Source: Burkholderia pyrrocinia
GTDB lineage: Bacteria; Pseudomonadota; Gammaproteobacteria; Burkholderiales; Burkholderiaceae
Direction: 5' to 3'
DNA: 64,000 nucleotides
NCBI RefSeq assembly: GCF_022809715.1
Contig: NZ_CP094461.1
Coordinates: forward strand, 124,001-188,000
Shown here piece by piece: positions 33,374-42,799 of this stretch (within the stretch, counting starts at the first letter, position 1; the number at the start of each line of letters is the position of its first letter). Position numbers and translations under genes: made by a program. The notes under the pieces were generated by a model that did not search any database, was not told the origin of the DNA, and was given only the letters and a program-made list of their open reading frames with translations.

Positions 33374-35380
33374 TCAGACCATCGCGTTGTCGTTGCCGGG
33401 AATCTCGTGCGCCTTGATCTGCTTGCGGTGCAGCTTGTACAGCAGCTTGCCGAGCATGCCGTCCTCGTGACGCAGGCGCGTGATGTTGCGCACGTATTCG
33501 TCGTCCGGCGCGATCGCCTGGGCGCCCATGATCCAGCGCACGCTTTCGCGATAGTTGTAGAGCGACTTGTCGCGGCTGTCGGCCAGGATCGACGACAGCG
33601 CGGCCATTGCCGCCGGATGGCCGCCTTCCGCATGGCGGCGCAGTTCGTCGACGTAACGATGGCGCGACGGGAGATCGTCGACGTCGGCGATGAACATCAG
33701 CATCGTCTCGAGGCCCTCGGTATGCCCCATCTCGTGCGCCATGCGCGCGGCCTCGACGGCTTCGACCTGCATGCGCGCGCGTTCGGCTTCGTCCTTGCTG
33801 GCGCCCGCGATGTGATAGTACGCAAACGCGAGCTGGTACGCGGCCATGTTGCCGCCGTCGTCGACCGACTCGCGGAAGTAATGGGCGGCGCGGTACAGAT
33901 CCTGCGCGACGTGCATGCCGTCTTCGTAGAAGCAGCCGAGCAGGTAGCCGCACGAATCGCCGCCCGCTTCATAGCCGAGCTCGCACAGCGCGACCGCATC
34001 GGCGGGCCGACGGCCTTCGTCGCGCATCGCCGACGCGAGTTGGTTCCATGCGAGCGAGCCCGGCTCGTTCACGCGCGCGGCTTCGAGCCACGCATCGCCG
34101 CGTGCGTCGTCCTGCGCGAAGCCGAACGTGCCGGTGCGATGGGCGTAGCCGCGCAGGATCATCGCCGACGTGCATGCGCGCGCATCCGATGCGCGCTCGA
34201 TCGCGCCGGTCAGCCAGGTGCCCTGCGGATCGAGGTCGAGCGCGAGCCGTACGCCCATTGCCATCGCGTGGTTGTCGTCGATCGGCTGATCGCGCTCGGC
34301 TTCCTGAAGGCGCGCGTAAGCCTGTTCGTATTCGCTGCGCATGAAATGACTGTGCGCGAGCCAGTGCAGCGTTTCCCAGCGGTGATACGGATGCAGCGCG
34401 GCCTTGGCGCGCGCGAGCGTCGCGGCCATTGCGCGGCGTGCATCGTCGTCGTCGTCATTCGAATCGAGCGTATTGCCGATATGGTCGTCGCGCCAGATCT
34501 CGTGGCGCAGCCGGTCCTTCTCGACCGCGTCGAGGTGCGCGCACGCGTCGGAATCGACGAACGCGCGGACGTGGTCGTGCGAGCCGCCCCAGCGCGGCTG
34601 CATGTACCAGATGAAGGTGCGCATCGAGAAAAACTGGTGCGGGTGAATGTGCAGCGTCGCTTCCATCCAGTACCACTTGCCCTTGCGCAGCTTCCTGCCC
34701 TGGACGGGGCCGGGCAGCGCTTCCGGAAATTCCGCCGGGCAGGCGACGGGTACGTCGGGGTTCAGCCCCGAACGCGCGAGCATGCCCTGCAGTTCGGCGC
34801 GCGTGGCCTCGTCGTGGGCGCCGACGTTCAGGTGCAGCTCGGTCACGGGCCAGCGGCGCTGTTGCACGAGCTGCGTGAGCCACTCGGGTTCGTCGAACGA
34901 CGACACGCTCGTGAAGATCACCTTCGGCGCGCTCCACATCGTCGGCGCGAGCACGAGCGCGCGCAGCGCGGCGACGATCGTCAGCGTGGCGCACGCATGC
35001 GCGCAGATCCAGCCGGTTTCGGTCACCGTCCCGGCCCAGCCGGAGCCGCGGTACTCGTACGCCCAGTGGTGCCAGTAATGCGCTTCGCACAGCCACGCGT
35101 GCGCGGATTGCGGGTTCGCGGCCTGCCAGGCGCGCAGGCGCGCGAGGCCTTCGGCGCCGGCTTCGATGCACGGCTGCAGGTCGGCCGGCAGCGCGTCGAC
35201 GTACAGCGCTTCGGCCGTGCGGTCGGCGAAGCTGGCGGCGAGCGCGGCGTCGAGCTGCGTGTCGAGCGCGGCAAAATCGCCCGCGCGCAGCAGCGCGTCG
35301 ACGTCGCAGATGAACCATCGGGACTTCGCGGGCGGAATCAGGGCGGCGGGAGCGGAGGACATGTCGGTGTCGGCGGTCAT
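33374..35380 (-). CDS. DUF4034-type protein with Sel1-like repeats
   Basis: 668 aa, no signal peptide. N-terminal and central parts (1-430) match DUF4034 proteins (SRWFICDVDALLRAGDFAAL, HWAYEYRGSGWAGTVT). The C-terminal third has Sel1/TPR-like helical repeats: CELGYEAGGDSCGYLLGCFY, AAYQLAFAYYHIAGAS, EAARMAHEMGHTEGLETML, a scaffold for protein binding. The last of three overlapping minus-strand genes; the DUF1266 gene stop overlaps its start by four bases. Function unknown. Three-gene arrangement suggests a complex; proteins of these types often occur near type VI secretion genes in Burkholderia, but none are here. Confidence 0.78.
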   Translation of the reverse strand: MTADTDMSSAPAALIPPAKSRWFICDVDALLRAGDFAALDTQLDAALAASFADRTAEALYVDALPADLQPCIEAGAEGLARLRAWQAANPQSAHAWLCEAHYWHHWAYEYRGSGWAGTVTETGWICAHACATLTIVAALRALVLAPTMWSAPKVIFTSVSSFDEPEWLTQLVQQRRWPVTELHLNVGAHDEATRAELQGMLARSGLNPDVPVACPAEFPEALPGPVQGRKLRKGKWYWMEATLHIHPHQFFSMRTFIWYMQPRWGGSHDHVRAFVDSDACAHLDAVEKDRLRHEIWRDDHIGNTLDSNDDDDDARRAMAATLARAKAALHPYHRWETLHWLAHSHFMRSEYEQAYARLQEAERDQPIDDNHAMAMGVRLALDLDPQGTWLTGAIERASDARACTSAMILRGYAHRTGTFGFAQDDARGDAWLEAARVNEPGSLAWNQLASAMRDEGRRPADAVALCELGYEAGGDSCGYLLGCFYEDGMHVAQDLYRAAHYFRESVDDGGNMAAYQLAFAYYHIAGASKDEAERARMQVEAVEAARMAHEMGHTEGLETMLMFIADVDDLPSRHRYVDELRRHAEGGHPAAMAALSSILADSRDKSLYNYRESVRWIMGAQAIAPDDEYVRNITRLRHEDGMLGKLLYKLHRKQIKAHEIPGNDNAMV

Positions 35381-36159
35381 GACGAAACGGGTTGGGGATC
35401 GAAGATGCGGTAGCGCTTCCACGGCAGCGAAAGCCAGTTTCCGGACGGATTGCGCAGGTGCTCGCGCACTTCCTGCGTGGCGCGCGACGACGCGGGGCCG
35501 TCCTGGCCGCTGCCGCGCAACCAGTGCTGGCGCGCCCGCGCATACGCGAGCCCGAAGTCTTCCCAGCTGTCGAAGCTGTCCTGCGCGCGCTGCGCATTGA
35601 GCAGCAGCACCACCCACGCCTGCGGTTCGGACGCCCAGCCGAGCAGCGCGATGCAGCGCACGAGAAACGCGGTGCGCGCGCAATCGAACGCCAGCGCGTC
35701 GCGCACGCGCCCGACGGCCGCAAGCTGTTCGTAGAAGCCTTCGTGCGAGCGGCCGACGCCGCGTATCCAGCCCGCGAGGATCGGCGGAACGCGCTGCACG
35801 ATCTGCCACTCGGGCAGGTCGGCCGGCAGGTCGAGTTCGCGCCGCAACTGGCGGGCGAGCTGTTCGCGCTGCGTGTCGGGCAGCGCGTACACGAGGTCGT
35901 CGCAATCGCAGCGCAGCCCGTTGCGGATCAGCAGGATGTCGGCGAGCGCGAGCGACCAGCGGCGGCGATTCGGCGGCGCCTGGTCGGCGAGCGTGCGGGC
36001 GAGCGAAACCGCGGCGGTCTGCCGGACCGGCACCGCGCGGTCGGTGCCCGCGGCCTGGTCGGCGTCGACTTCGCGCACCATCCGCGCGGCGATCCGCAAC
36101 GAACGCCACACGTACCACACGAGCCACAGCGCGGCCGCGCCGATCAGCAGTTTCAGCAT
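35377..36159 (-). CDS. DUF1266-type membrane-anchored protein
   Basis: 260 aa. One N-terminal membrane helix (LLIGAAALWLVWYVWRSL), then a cytoplasmic domain of DUF1266 type: FDCARTAFLVRCIALLGWAS, followed by FDSWEDFGLAYARARQHWL. DUF1266 proteins are unstudied. Its start overlaps the stop of the PcfJ-like gene by seven bases and its end overlaps the DUF4034 gene by four, so all three are co-translated. Confidence 0.8.
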   Translation of the reverse strand: MLKLLIGAAALWLVWYVWRSLRIAARMVREVDADQAAGTDRAVPVRQTAAVSLARTLADQAPPNRRRWSLALADILLIRNGLRCDCDDLVYALPDTQREQLARQLRRELDLPADLPEWQIVQRVPPILAGWIRGVGRSHEGFYEQLAAVGRVRDALAFDCARTAFLVRCIALLGWASEPQAWVVLLLNAQRAQDSFDSWEDFGLAYARARQHWLRGSGQDGPASSRATQEVREHLRNPSGNWLSLPWKRYRIFDPQPVSS

Positions 36160-37430
36160 GACGGGCTCCCGGCAGCCGTCGCTGGCAGCGCGAACGCCGC
36201 GCACAGCGCGGGATCGATCGGAATGCCCTCGATCGAGAAGGCGGCCGCGGCCCGAGGTGTATCCGGTTCGCGCGCGGCCGGCAGCGCATCGTCCGGCAAC
36301 GCGTGGCGCGCGGCCGCCGCGACGGCCGGATCGATTTGCCGGAGCTGGCCGAGCGCGTACGGCGCGTTGCGCAGCAGCAGCCATTGCAGCACGGCCGGCG
36401 GCTGCGCGAAATGCTCGATCAGGTGGAAGTTCTCGCTCATCACGCTCAGCAGATGATCGGGCGAGCGCACGTCGGTGACGAAGGTCCATTCGCCGGTGGC
36501 CGCGCCCGGCGTGTCCGGCTCGAACACGAGGCCCATGCCCTCGCAATCCGGATGACGCTCGCCGCGCGGCGCGAGCGTGCGCAGGAACTGGCGCACGTCG
36601 TCCGCGTAGCGGCGCACCGGATGGCGGTTCTGCTTGCCCTTGATCTGGTCGACGCGCAGGCCGTCGCCGGTCACCGACAGGCTGATCGTCACGTGCGGCT
36701 GGTTGCCCGCGCCGCGCAGCGTGAACAGGCGCAGCCGGCCGTCCTGCGCGGCTTGCGCATACTGCTCGCCGTATCCGCCGCGCAGCCGGCGGCGATCCGC
36801 GAACTGGCCGAGACAGTGCTGCATGTAGTACGACTCGTAGGCCAGCTCCTCGCGCAGCGCCGCATGATCGCCGGCGAATTCGAAGACGATCCCGTTCGGC
36901 GTGCGCAGCACCTCGCGCAGCGCGAGGCCGCTGCTCGGCACCCAGCCCTTGTCGCGGCGCGCCTGCATCCGCTGGTGTTCGCGCTCCCACATGTCGAGCG
37001 CCATCGCGCACGTGATGCGCTGCAGTTTCTGCGCGAGCCGCGTGCCGGCGCGCGAGCGCAGGAATTCGACCAGCACGCGCTCGCGGTCGATCAGCAGCAT
37101 GTGCTCGGGATCGATGAAGTAGAGCGGCTTCGGCTCGACCGCCGCGCCGATGGCGCCGCCGGATGCCGGTTGCGCGCGGAACCGGCGCACGAGCCAGTCG
37201 GGCGCCGGCCGGTCGGCGCCGACGAGTGCGCGGTAATCGGCGAGCGAATCGAGCGGTTGCGCTTGCTCGAACGCGCCGACGACCCAGCGGAAGAAATGGT
37301 TGCCGAGCCACGCGCGGATGTCGGCCGGATCGCCGCGCTCGGCGCTGCGGCGCGCGATGGCCGCCTTGATGTCGGGCGCGTTGACGACATCGCGCGGCCG
37401 ATAGGCGGACGCGACGACGGTTTCGGTCAC
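36153..37430 (-). CDS. PcfJ-like domain protein
   Basis: 425 aa, soluble. Central part contains YYMQHCLGQFADRRRL, LRLFTLRGAGNQPHVTISL and VDQIKGKQNRHPVRRYADDV, the order of motifs seen in PcfJ-like proteins (HC, SLR, TI, QxxGKxN), a family first named from conjugative plasmids and without known activity. Its conserved His, Cys, Gln and Asn could form an active site; this is inference. First gene of the three-gene unit with DUF1266 and DUF4034 proteins. Confidence 0.65.
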   Translation of the reverse strand: MTETVVASAYRPRDVVNAPDIKAAIARRSAERGDPADIRAWLGNHFFRWVVGAFEQAQPLDSLADYRALVGADRPAPDWLVRRFRAQPASGGAIGAAVEPKPLYFIDPEHMLLIDRERVLVEFLRSRAGTRLAQKLQRITCAMALDMWEREHQRMQARRDKGWVPSSGLALREVLRTPNGIVFEFAGDHAALREELAYESYYMQHCLGQFADRRRLRGGYGEQYAQAAQDGRLRLFTLRGAGNQPHVTISLSVTGDGLRVDQIKGKQNRHPVRRYADDVRQFLRTLAPRGERHPDCEGMGLVFEPDTPGAATGEWTFVTDVRSPDHLLSVMSENFHLIEHFAQPPAVLQWLLLRNAPYALGQLRQIDPAVAAAARHALPDDALPAAREPDTPRAAAAFSIEGIPIDPALCAAFALPATAAGSPSC

Positions 37431-38024
37431 GGGGTCACTCTCCGGTCAGGCAGGGCGTCCGCGGGCGGCACCCTGGAGGTTTTTGGCTTGTGTGCTGGAG
37501 GGCATGCGGGCGCGATACGCGGCGGTATCGCGGGTGCCCGATGCAGGTCGGTCGACGCGTGAAGATCACGCGGCCGCGCAGCGGCCAACGACGCGGGAGC
37601 GGGCGATCGAGGAATGGCGATTCATGGTTTCTCTCAGGATGGATTTTATTTTTTGCTGCCGCGAGTTTACTGCGATCCGCGCGGGCGAATCAATCGCGCG
37701 GCGCGCCGGCGGTTGCCGATCTGACAAGACTTATCTCTTTTTCATCGATTTTCGGTGCAGCGCCATTCGGCCGTCGGATTGAATGCTGTTAAAACCGACA
37801 GGTTTTTACGGCAAGCCGGCGAACGGCTCGCGATTGCCGCGTTGCAATCCGGCGCTTCGCGTATCTCATAAGTTTTTCTTTAGGCTCGCGCAACATATCG
37901 TCGATTGTTCGCGGCCGGCCGGTAATGGATAGTCCTGCTTCGACAGGCCGGCCGCCGTGATTTCCGCGCGGCGCGGCCGAATCTGTTGTCCATGCAACCA
38001 TCCGATATCGAAGGAACCGCAACC
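37431..38024. other. Intergenic region upstream of the beta-lactamase gene
   Basis: 594 bases, AT-rich at 37620-37870, holding divergent promoters for the PcfJ-like unit and the beta-lactamase. A small stem AAAACC-GACA-GGTTTT followed by TT lies at about 37791-37808. There is no divergent ampR gene, which usually accompanies inducible ampC. Overlapping + strand ORFs at 37483-37792 lack any recognisable family. Confidence 0.45.
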
Positions 38025-39194
38025 ATGCGATTCAACGCGACACGCTTCGCCGCGACCCTGTTGGTCGCCGCGTGCGCCACCGCCATGGCCGGCCGCGCGG
38101 CCGCATTCACGCAGAACGACATCCACGCAACCGTGACCCGCCACGTCGCGCCGCTGATGAAGCAGTACGCCATTCCCGGCATGGCGATCGGCATCGTCGC
38201 CGACGGCAAGCCCTACGTGTTCGACTACGGCGTGATGTCGACGCAAACCGGCAAGCCCGTCACCGGCGACACGCTGTTCGAGATCGGCTCCGTCAGCAAG
38301 ACGCTGACTGCGACGCTCGCGTCCGACGCGCAGGAGGGCGGCGAGCTGTCGCTGTCGGACCCGGCGGCCAAGTACCTGCCCGCGCTGCAGGGCAAGCCGT
38401 TCGGCGGCGTGACGCTGCTCCAGCTCGGTACGCACACGCCCGGCGGCATGCCGCTGCAGGTGCCCGACAGCATCCGCGACGATGCCGGCCTGATCCGCTA
38501 TCTCGACGCGTGGCAGCCTGCGTATGCGCCGGGCACGCGCCGCACGTATTCGAACGTCGCGATCGGGATGCTCGGGTGGCTGACCGCGAAGGCGATGAAC
38601 CGCGATTTCTCGGTGCTGATGGAGCAGCGGCTCTTTCCCGCGCTCGGGATGACGCACACGTATATCAACGTGCCCGATGCGCGCACGGCCGACTATGCGC
38701 AGGGCTATACGCAGGACGGCAAGCCGATCCGGATGACGGGCGGCATGCTGTGGCAGGAAGCATACGGCGTCCGGACTACGGCGGCCGACCTGCTGCGTTT
38801 CGTGCAGGCGAACATGGGGCTGGTCGAAACGGCGCCGCGGCTGCAGCGCGCGATCGAACGCACGCACACCGGCTATTTCCGCGCGGGGCCGCTGACGCAG
38901 GATCTGATCTGGGAGCAGTATCCGTATCCGGTCGCGCTGCCGACGCTGCTCGAAGGCAACGCGCCGAAGATGCTGTTCGATGCGACGCCGGCCAGCGCGA
39001 TCAAGCCGCCGCTCGCGCCGAACCCTGACACATGGATCAACAAGACGGGCTCGACCAACGGCTTCAGCACGTATGTCGCGTTCGTCCCCGCGAAGCGGAT
39101 CGCGATCGTGATGCTCGCGAACCGCAGCTTCCCGATCGAGGATCGCGTGAAGACGGCATACCGGATTCTCGAGTCGCTCGGCGACGGCCGGTAA
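38025..39194 (+). CDS. Class C beta-lactamase (AmpC-type)
   Basis: 389 aa. Periplasmic serine enzyme that hydrolyses penicillins and cephalosporins. Signal peptide residues 1-27 (ending GRAAA). All three active-site motifs are present: SVSK with nucleophile Ser89 and Lys92, YSN at 175-177 and KTG at 340-342. AAGGAACC precedes the ATG; earlier in-frame codons do not start a signal peptide. No ampR is adjacent, so it may be constitutive, weakly expressed or regulated elsewhere. Some class C-like proteins are esterases or peptidases, but the intact YSN and KTG favour a true beta-lactamase. Confidence 0.9.
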   Translation: MRFNATRFAATLLVAACATAMAGRAAAFTQNDIHATVTRHVAPLMKQYAIPGMAIGIVADGKPYVFDYGVMSTQTGKPVTGDTLFEIGSVSKTLTATLASDAQEGGELSLSDPAAKYLPALQGKPFGGVTLLQLGTHTPGGMPLQVPDSIRDDAGLIRYLDAWQPAYAPGTRRTYSNVAIGMLGWLTAKAMNRDFSVLMEQRLFPALGMTHTYINVPDARTADYAQGYTQDGKPIRMTGGMLWQEAYGVRTTAADLLRFVQANMGLVETAPRLQRAIERTHTGYFRAGPLTQDLIWEQYPYPVALPTLLEGNAPKMLFDATPASAIKPPLAPNPDTWINKTGSTNGFSTYVAFVPAKRIAIVMLANRSFPIEDRVKTAYRILESLGDGR

Positions 39195-39224
39195 CGCTTC
39201 CAGCGACGGACGAAGCGCCGCCGC

Positions 39225-39605
39225 TTACTCGGGCGGTTGCTCGTCGTACGCGACGAAGATCTTGCGCGTGCGCTCGACGACTTCCCACGTGCCGCGAAAG
39301 CCCGGCGGAATCACGAAACGATGGCCGGCACGCAGGGTCTTCCTGTTGCCCTCCAGGTCGGTGATCACGGACGTGCCTGCCAGGATCTCGCAGTATTCCG
39401 CTTCGGTGTAGGCGACATGCCAGCAACCCGGCGTGCTTTCCCAGATGCCGGTCGAGAAACGGCCGCACGGGCTCGCGAAGCCGGGCGTGAGCGTTTGCAG
39501 CGGATCGCCCGAAATCAGCTTCTCGGGCGACACGCGGTACTGCGTCGGCTCGCCGCTCGGGGTGAGTGCGTCGGTAATGGATGAAACGTCGATCATGATC
39601 GGCAT
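39225..39605 (-). CDS. Cupin-domain protein (Cupin_3-like)
   Basis: 126 aa, single beta-barrel. Motifs: STGIWESTPGCWHVAYTEAE and EILAGTSVITDLEGNRKTL, then IPPGFRGTWEVVE, typical of the DUF861/Cupin_3 group. Only some of the usual metal His residues are visible, so metal binding is doubtful. Lies 45 bases downstream of shc on the same strand and could be co-transcribed. Start at 39605 or 39596. Confidence 0.8.
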   Translation of the reverse strand: MPIMIDVSSITDALTPSGEPTQYRVSPEKLISGDPLQTLTPGFASPCGRFSTGIWESTPGCWHVAYTEAEYCEILAGTSVITDLEGNRKTLRAGHRFVIPPGFRGTWEVVERTRKIFVAYDEQPPE

Positions 39606-39650
39606 GCTTCGTCGAGTTGGGTGGAGTGGAGCGCGCCGGCGCGGCGTCGC

Positions 39651-41693
39651 TCAGGCGACTGCCGTGTCGGTTGTTTCCACTGCCATCGTACCGCGCACGG
39701 TCGAGCCCGGCGATGACGCAGCACCCGCAAGCCGCCGATAACGCGCAAGCGCCCACAGCGGGAAGTACGCGGTATAGCCGTGATACTTCAGATAGAAGAT
39801 GCGCGGAAAGCCCGGCGCATTGTGCGAGCGGTGCCACCAGAAACCGTCGTCCTGCTGCACCGACTGCAGATACGCGATGCCGCGCTTCACCGAATTGGAT
39901 TCGCAGTCGCCGAACGCCATCTGCGCGAGCAGCGCCCACGCGGTGCAGTTCGACGTGCTCTCGCCGGAGTTGGTGCCGGCGAGCTTCGTGTCGATGTAGC
40001 TGTCGTTCGTCTCGCCCCAGCCGCCGTCCGCGTGCTGCCGTGCGCGCAGCCAGTCGAGCGCGCGGGCGATGTACGGCTGCGACTTGTCCTCGCCGGCAAG
40101 CGCGAGGCCGGCCAGCACGCTCCACGTGCCGTACAGGTAGTTCGTGCCCCAGCGGCCCCACCAGCTGCCGTCGGGCTGCTGCGTGCGCTTCACGTAGTCG
40201 ATGCAGCGCGCGAGCGCCGCACGGTCGTCCGCGCGTTTCGTCACGCCGAAGCACAGCAGCACGCGGCCCGACACGTCTTCGGTCGGCGGATCGAGCAGCG
40301 CGCCGTGATCGGCGAACGGGATCGCGTTCAGGTACATGCGGTCGCAGTCGGCGTCGAAGGCCGCGAAGCCGCCGTTGCGCGATTGCAGCCCGCGCATCCA
40401 GTCGAGCGCGCGCGCGACGCGCGGCGCATACGGGTTCGTGCCGTCGGCGTCGCAATGCGTGCGGCCGCGGCGATCGAGCATCGCGGTGACGAGTGCGCTG
40501 TCGTCGATGTCGGGGTAGTACGGGTTCGCGTACTGGAAGGCCCATCCGCCCGGCGCCGTATCGGCCGGCGCGTTCTCGATCCAGTCGCCGCGCAGGTCGT
40601 TCACCTGGCGCCCGGCCAGCCAGTCGTACGCGCGCGCGATCCGTTCGTCGAGTTCGCGCAGCGCGCCGGCCGGCTCGCCGCCTTCCGGCACTGCCACGCC
40701 GCGCGCCTGCTCGAGCGCCATCGTGCTCCATGCGGTGTCCCACACCGGCGACAGGCACGGCTGGCAATACACGCTGCCGTCGGGCCGCGTGACCAGCAGC
40801 TTTTCCAGCGCGTTTTCGCAATCGCGCCGCAGCGGATGATCGTCCGGGTAGCCGAGTACTTCCATCATCTGGTAGCTGTACACGATCGGCGGGAAGATGC
40901 CGCCGAGCCCGTCCTCGCCGTTCATGCGTTCCGCGCACCACGCTTCCGCGTGGCGGATCGCGCGCCGGCGCAGGCGCTTCGGCATCAGCGGCTCGAGATG
41001 GCGGACCGTGCGGTCGAGCGCGAGGAACAGCTTGCGCATGCCGCGCGCGGGCGGGAAGTAGTGACGCTCCTGGTCCGGCGGCGTGACGAACAGCTCGCGG
41101 ATCGAAACGTGGCGCGGATTGCGGGCGCGCGCCTTCAGCGAGCACAGCACGAGCAGCGGCACCATCGTCGTACGCGCCCAGTACGCGACCTTGTACATCG
41201 AGATCGGCACCCACTTCGGGAACAGCACGATTTCGATCGGCATGAACGGCGCCGCGCGCCACGGCACCTGGCCGAACGTCGCGAGCAGGATGCGCGTGAA
41301 CACGTTCGAGCGCGCCGCGCCGCCGAGCTTCAGGATCGCGTCGCGCGCGCGGACCATGTGCGGCGCGTGTTCGCTGTCGCCGGCCGCCTTCAGCGCGAAA
41401 TATGCCTTCACGCTGCACGACACGTCCGGTGCACCGTCGACGTACAGATCCCATCCGCCATGCGTGTCGAGCCGCTGGTTCGCGCGCAGGTAGCGCGCCA
41501 TCTTCTGCTGGCGGACGTCGTCGATCCTGTCCATGAAATGCATCATCAGGATGTATTCCGCGGTGATCGTCGCGTCGGATTCGAGTTCGAAGCACCAGCT
41601 GCCGTCGGGCTGCTGAAGACGCACGAGCGCGTCGCGTCCACGGGCGATGGCGGTGTCGAGCGCGGACCAGGGGGATGGGGCGGGTTTGTTCAT
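39651..41693 (-). CDS. shc: Squalene-hopene cyclase
   Basis: 680 aa. Membrane-associated enzyme that cyclises squalene to hopene, the first step to hopanoids, which stiffen the outer membrane and support polymyxin and stress tolerance in Burkholderia. Several QW repeats are visible (QQPDGSWCFELE near the N-terminus, GRWGTNYLYGTW, ARQHADGGWGETNDSYID, QQDDGFWWHRS). The catalytic DxDD acid lies at 395-398 in PDIDDSAL; the usual following Thr is Ser here. ATG at 41693; the TetR gene diverges 65 bases away and probably regulates it. Confidence 0.95.
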   Translation of the reverse strand: MNKPAPSPWSALDTAIARGRDALVRLQQPDGSWCFELESDATITAEYILMMHFMDRIDDVRQQKMARYLRANQRLDTHGGWDLYVDGAPDVSCSVKAYFALKAAGDSEHAPHMVRARDAILKLGGAARSNVFTRILLATFGQVPWRAAPFMPIEIVLFPKWVPISMYKVAYWARTTMVPLLVLCSLKARARNPRHVSIRELFVTPPDQERHYFPPARGMRKLFLALDRTVRHLEPLMPKRLRRRAIRHAEAWCAERMNGEDGLGGIFPPIVYSYQMMEVLGYPDDHPLRRDCENALEKLLVTRPDGSVYCQPCLSPVWDTAWSTMALEQARGVAVPEGGEPAGALRELDERIARAYDWLAGRQVNDLRGDWIENAPADTAPGGWAFQYANPYYPDIDDSALVTAMLDRRGRTHCDADGTNPYAPRVARALDWMRGLQSRNGGFAAFDADCDRMYLNAIPFADHGALLDPPTEDVSGRVLLCFGVTKRADDRAALARCIDYVKRTQQPDGSWWGRWGTNYLYGTWSVLAGLALAGEDKSQPYIARALDWLRARQHADGGWGETNDSYIDTKLAGTNSGESTSNCTAWALLAQMAFGDCESNSVKRGIAYLQSVQQDDGFWWHRSHNAPGFPRIFYLKYHGYTAYFPLWALARYRRLAGAASSPGSTVRGTMAVETTDTAVA

Positions 41694-41758
41694 GCGGCGG
41701 ATCATACCATCCAGCCGGAATGTTTATATCGAGACCCTCGGGTGCTAACATCCGCACC
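41694..41758. promoter_or_regulatory. Divergent shc-tetR control region
   Basis: Only 65 bases separate the two start codons, so both promoters overlap. Visible symmetry: ATGTT...AACAT half-sites and CGAG-ACC-CTCG around 41730-41745. One of these is the likely TetR operator; not decided. Confidence 0.4.
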
Positions 41759-42463
41759 ATGAAAAAACGCCTTGAACCCGCGCCACACGATGTGTCCGCG
41801 CCTGTCGAACCGGCTGGAACGGCCGCTGCACGGGCATTCGAAGGATCATCTACTCCGGTGGCTGCCGCCGCTGCCGGCGTGCGGCGGAAAAAAGCGCCGG
41901 ATCAGGTGCGCGCGCAATTGCTGGCGGCCGCATCCGAGATTGCGACGCATCACGGCGTGGCTGCATTGACGCTCGATGCGGTGGCCGAGCGTGCCGGCGT
42001 GACGAAAGGCGCGCTGCAATATCACTTCGCGAACAAGCAGGGGCTGCTGGATGCGCTGTTCGGGCAGGCGACCGAGCGGTTCGCCGCGCAAATGGCCGCG
42101 CGGACGGCGGCGGATCCCGGCGGCGACGGCGCGGCGGCGCGGGCTTATCTGCACGCGGTGCTCGACGCGGCCAATCCGGCGGCGAGTACCGACGTGCTGC
42201 GCGTGCTGGTCGCGTCGATGATTACCGAGCAGGAGACGCGCGCGCGATGGTCGGTGCCGATGCGGGAATGGACGCGGCCCGATCCCGTGCCGCTGGAGCG
42301 GGCGGCGACGCTGATGATCTGCCGGCTTGCGGCCGACGGGCTGTGGATTTCGGAATTGCTCGACAGCGTCGAGGTATCGGCCGAGTTGCGTTCGGAGATC
42401 GTCCGGCAACTGGATGCGATGAGCAAGGGGGTGTTTCCGAAGGAGAGTGGTGGGGCGGCGTGA
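41759..42463 (+). CDS. TetR-family regulator
   Basis: 234 aa. After a 45-residue Ala/Pro-rich leader comes the TetR helix-turn-helix: VRAQLLAAASEIATHHGVAA, then TLDAVAERAGVTKGALQYHFANKQGLLDAL. The C-terminal helical domain binds an unknown ligand. It diverges from shc, whose expression it probably controls; this would link hopanoid synthesis to a small-molecule signal. The leader is unusually long for the family. Confidence 0.88.
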   Translation: MKKRLEPAPHDVSAPVEPAGTAAARAFEGSSTPVAAAAAGVRRKKAPDQVRAQLLAAASEIATHHGVAALTLDAVAERAGVTKGALQYHFANKQGLLDALFGQATERFAAQMAARTAADPGGDGAAARAYLHAVLDAANPAASTDVLRVLVASMITEQETRARWSVPMREWTRPDPVPLERAATLMICRLAADGLWISELLDSVEVSAELRSEIVRQLDAMSKGVFPKESGGAA

Positions 42464-42481
42464 CGCGGACGCGTTGGAAGA

Positions 42482-42799
42482 ATGGTGTGGTCGCGTTGTC
42501 GCGCGGCCTTGGCCTCAAACCCGCTTGCTCGCCTTTATCCGGGCGAGATTCTGTCGATCGACGACTATGTTCGATGTGCAACGCGCATCAAGAATGTGAT
42601 CGCCGATCACGTCCGCGCCGTGTTGCAGGCCGGCGTCTCGGTGGTTCTCGATCTCCCGTTCAATACCGTCGCTGCGCGCGCATGGGGGCGCGCCGTTTCG
42701 CAGGCCGCCGGCGCTTCGCTCCGGCCGCCGCCGCGCAACTTCAAGCGTGCGCGAGAGACCAGACAAAATATGCGCCAAGTTGCAGGCGGCCTTCGTTAG
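42482..42799 (+). pseudogene. Fragment of an AAA/P-loop kinase-like ATPase
   Basis: The stretch LARLYPGEILSIDDYVRCAT followed by DHVRAVLQAGVSVVLDLPFNT and AARAWGRAVSQAAGA is typical of the middle of small ATP-binding kinase-like proteins. The Walker A part before it and the last third after about 42725 are missing or out of frame, and the residues at both ends do not fit the family. So this is a decayed remnant, with no start site of its own. Confidence 0.65.
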
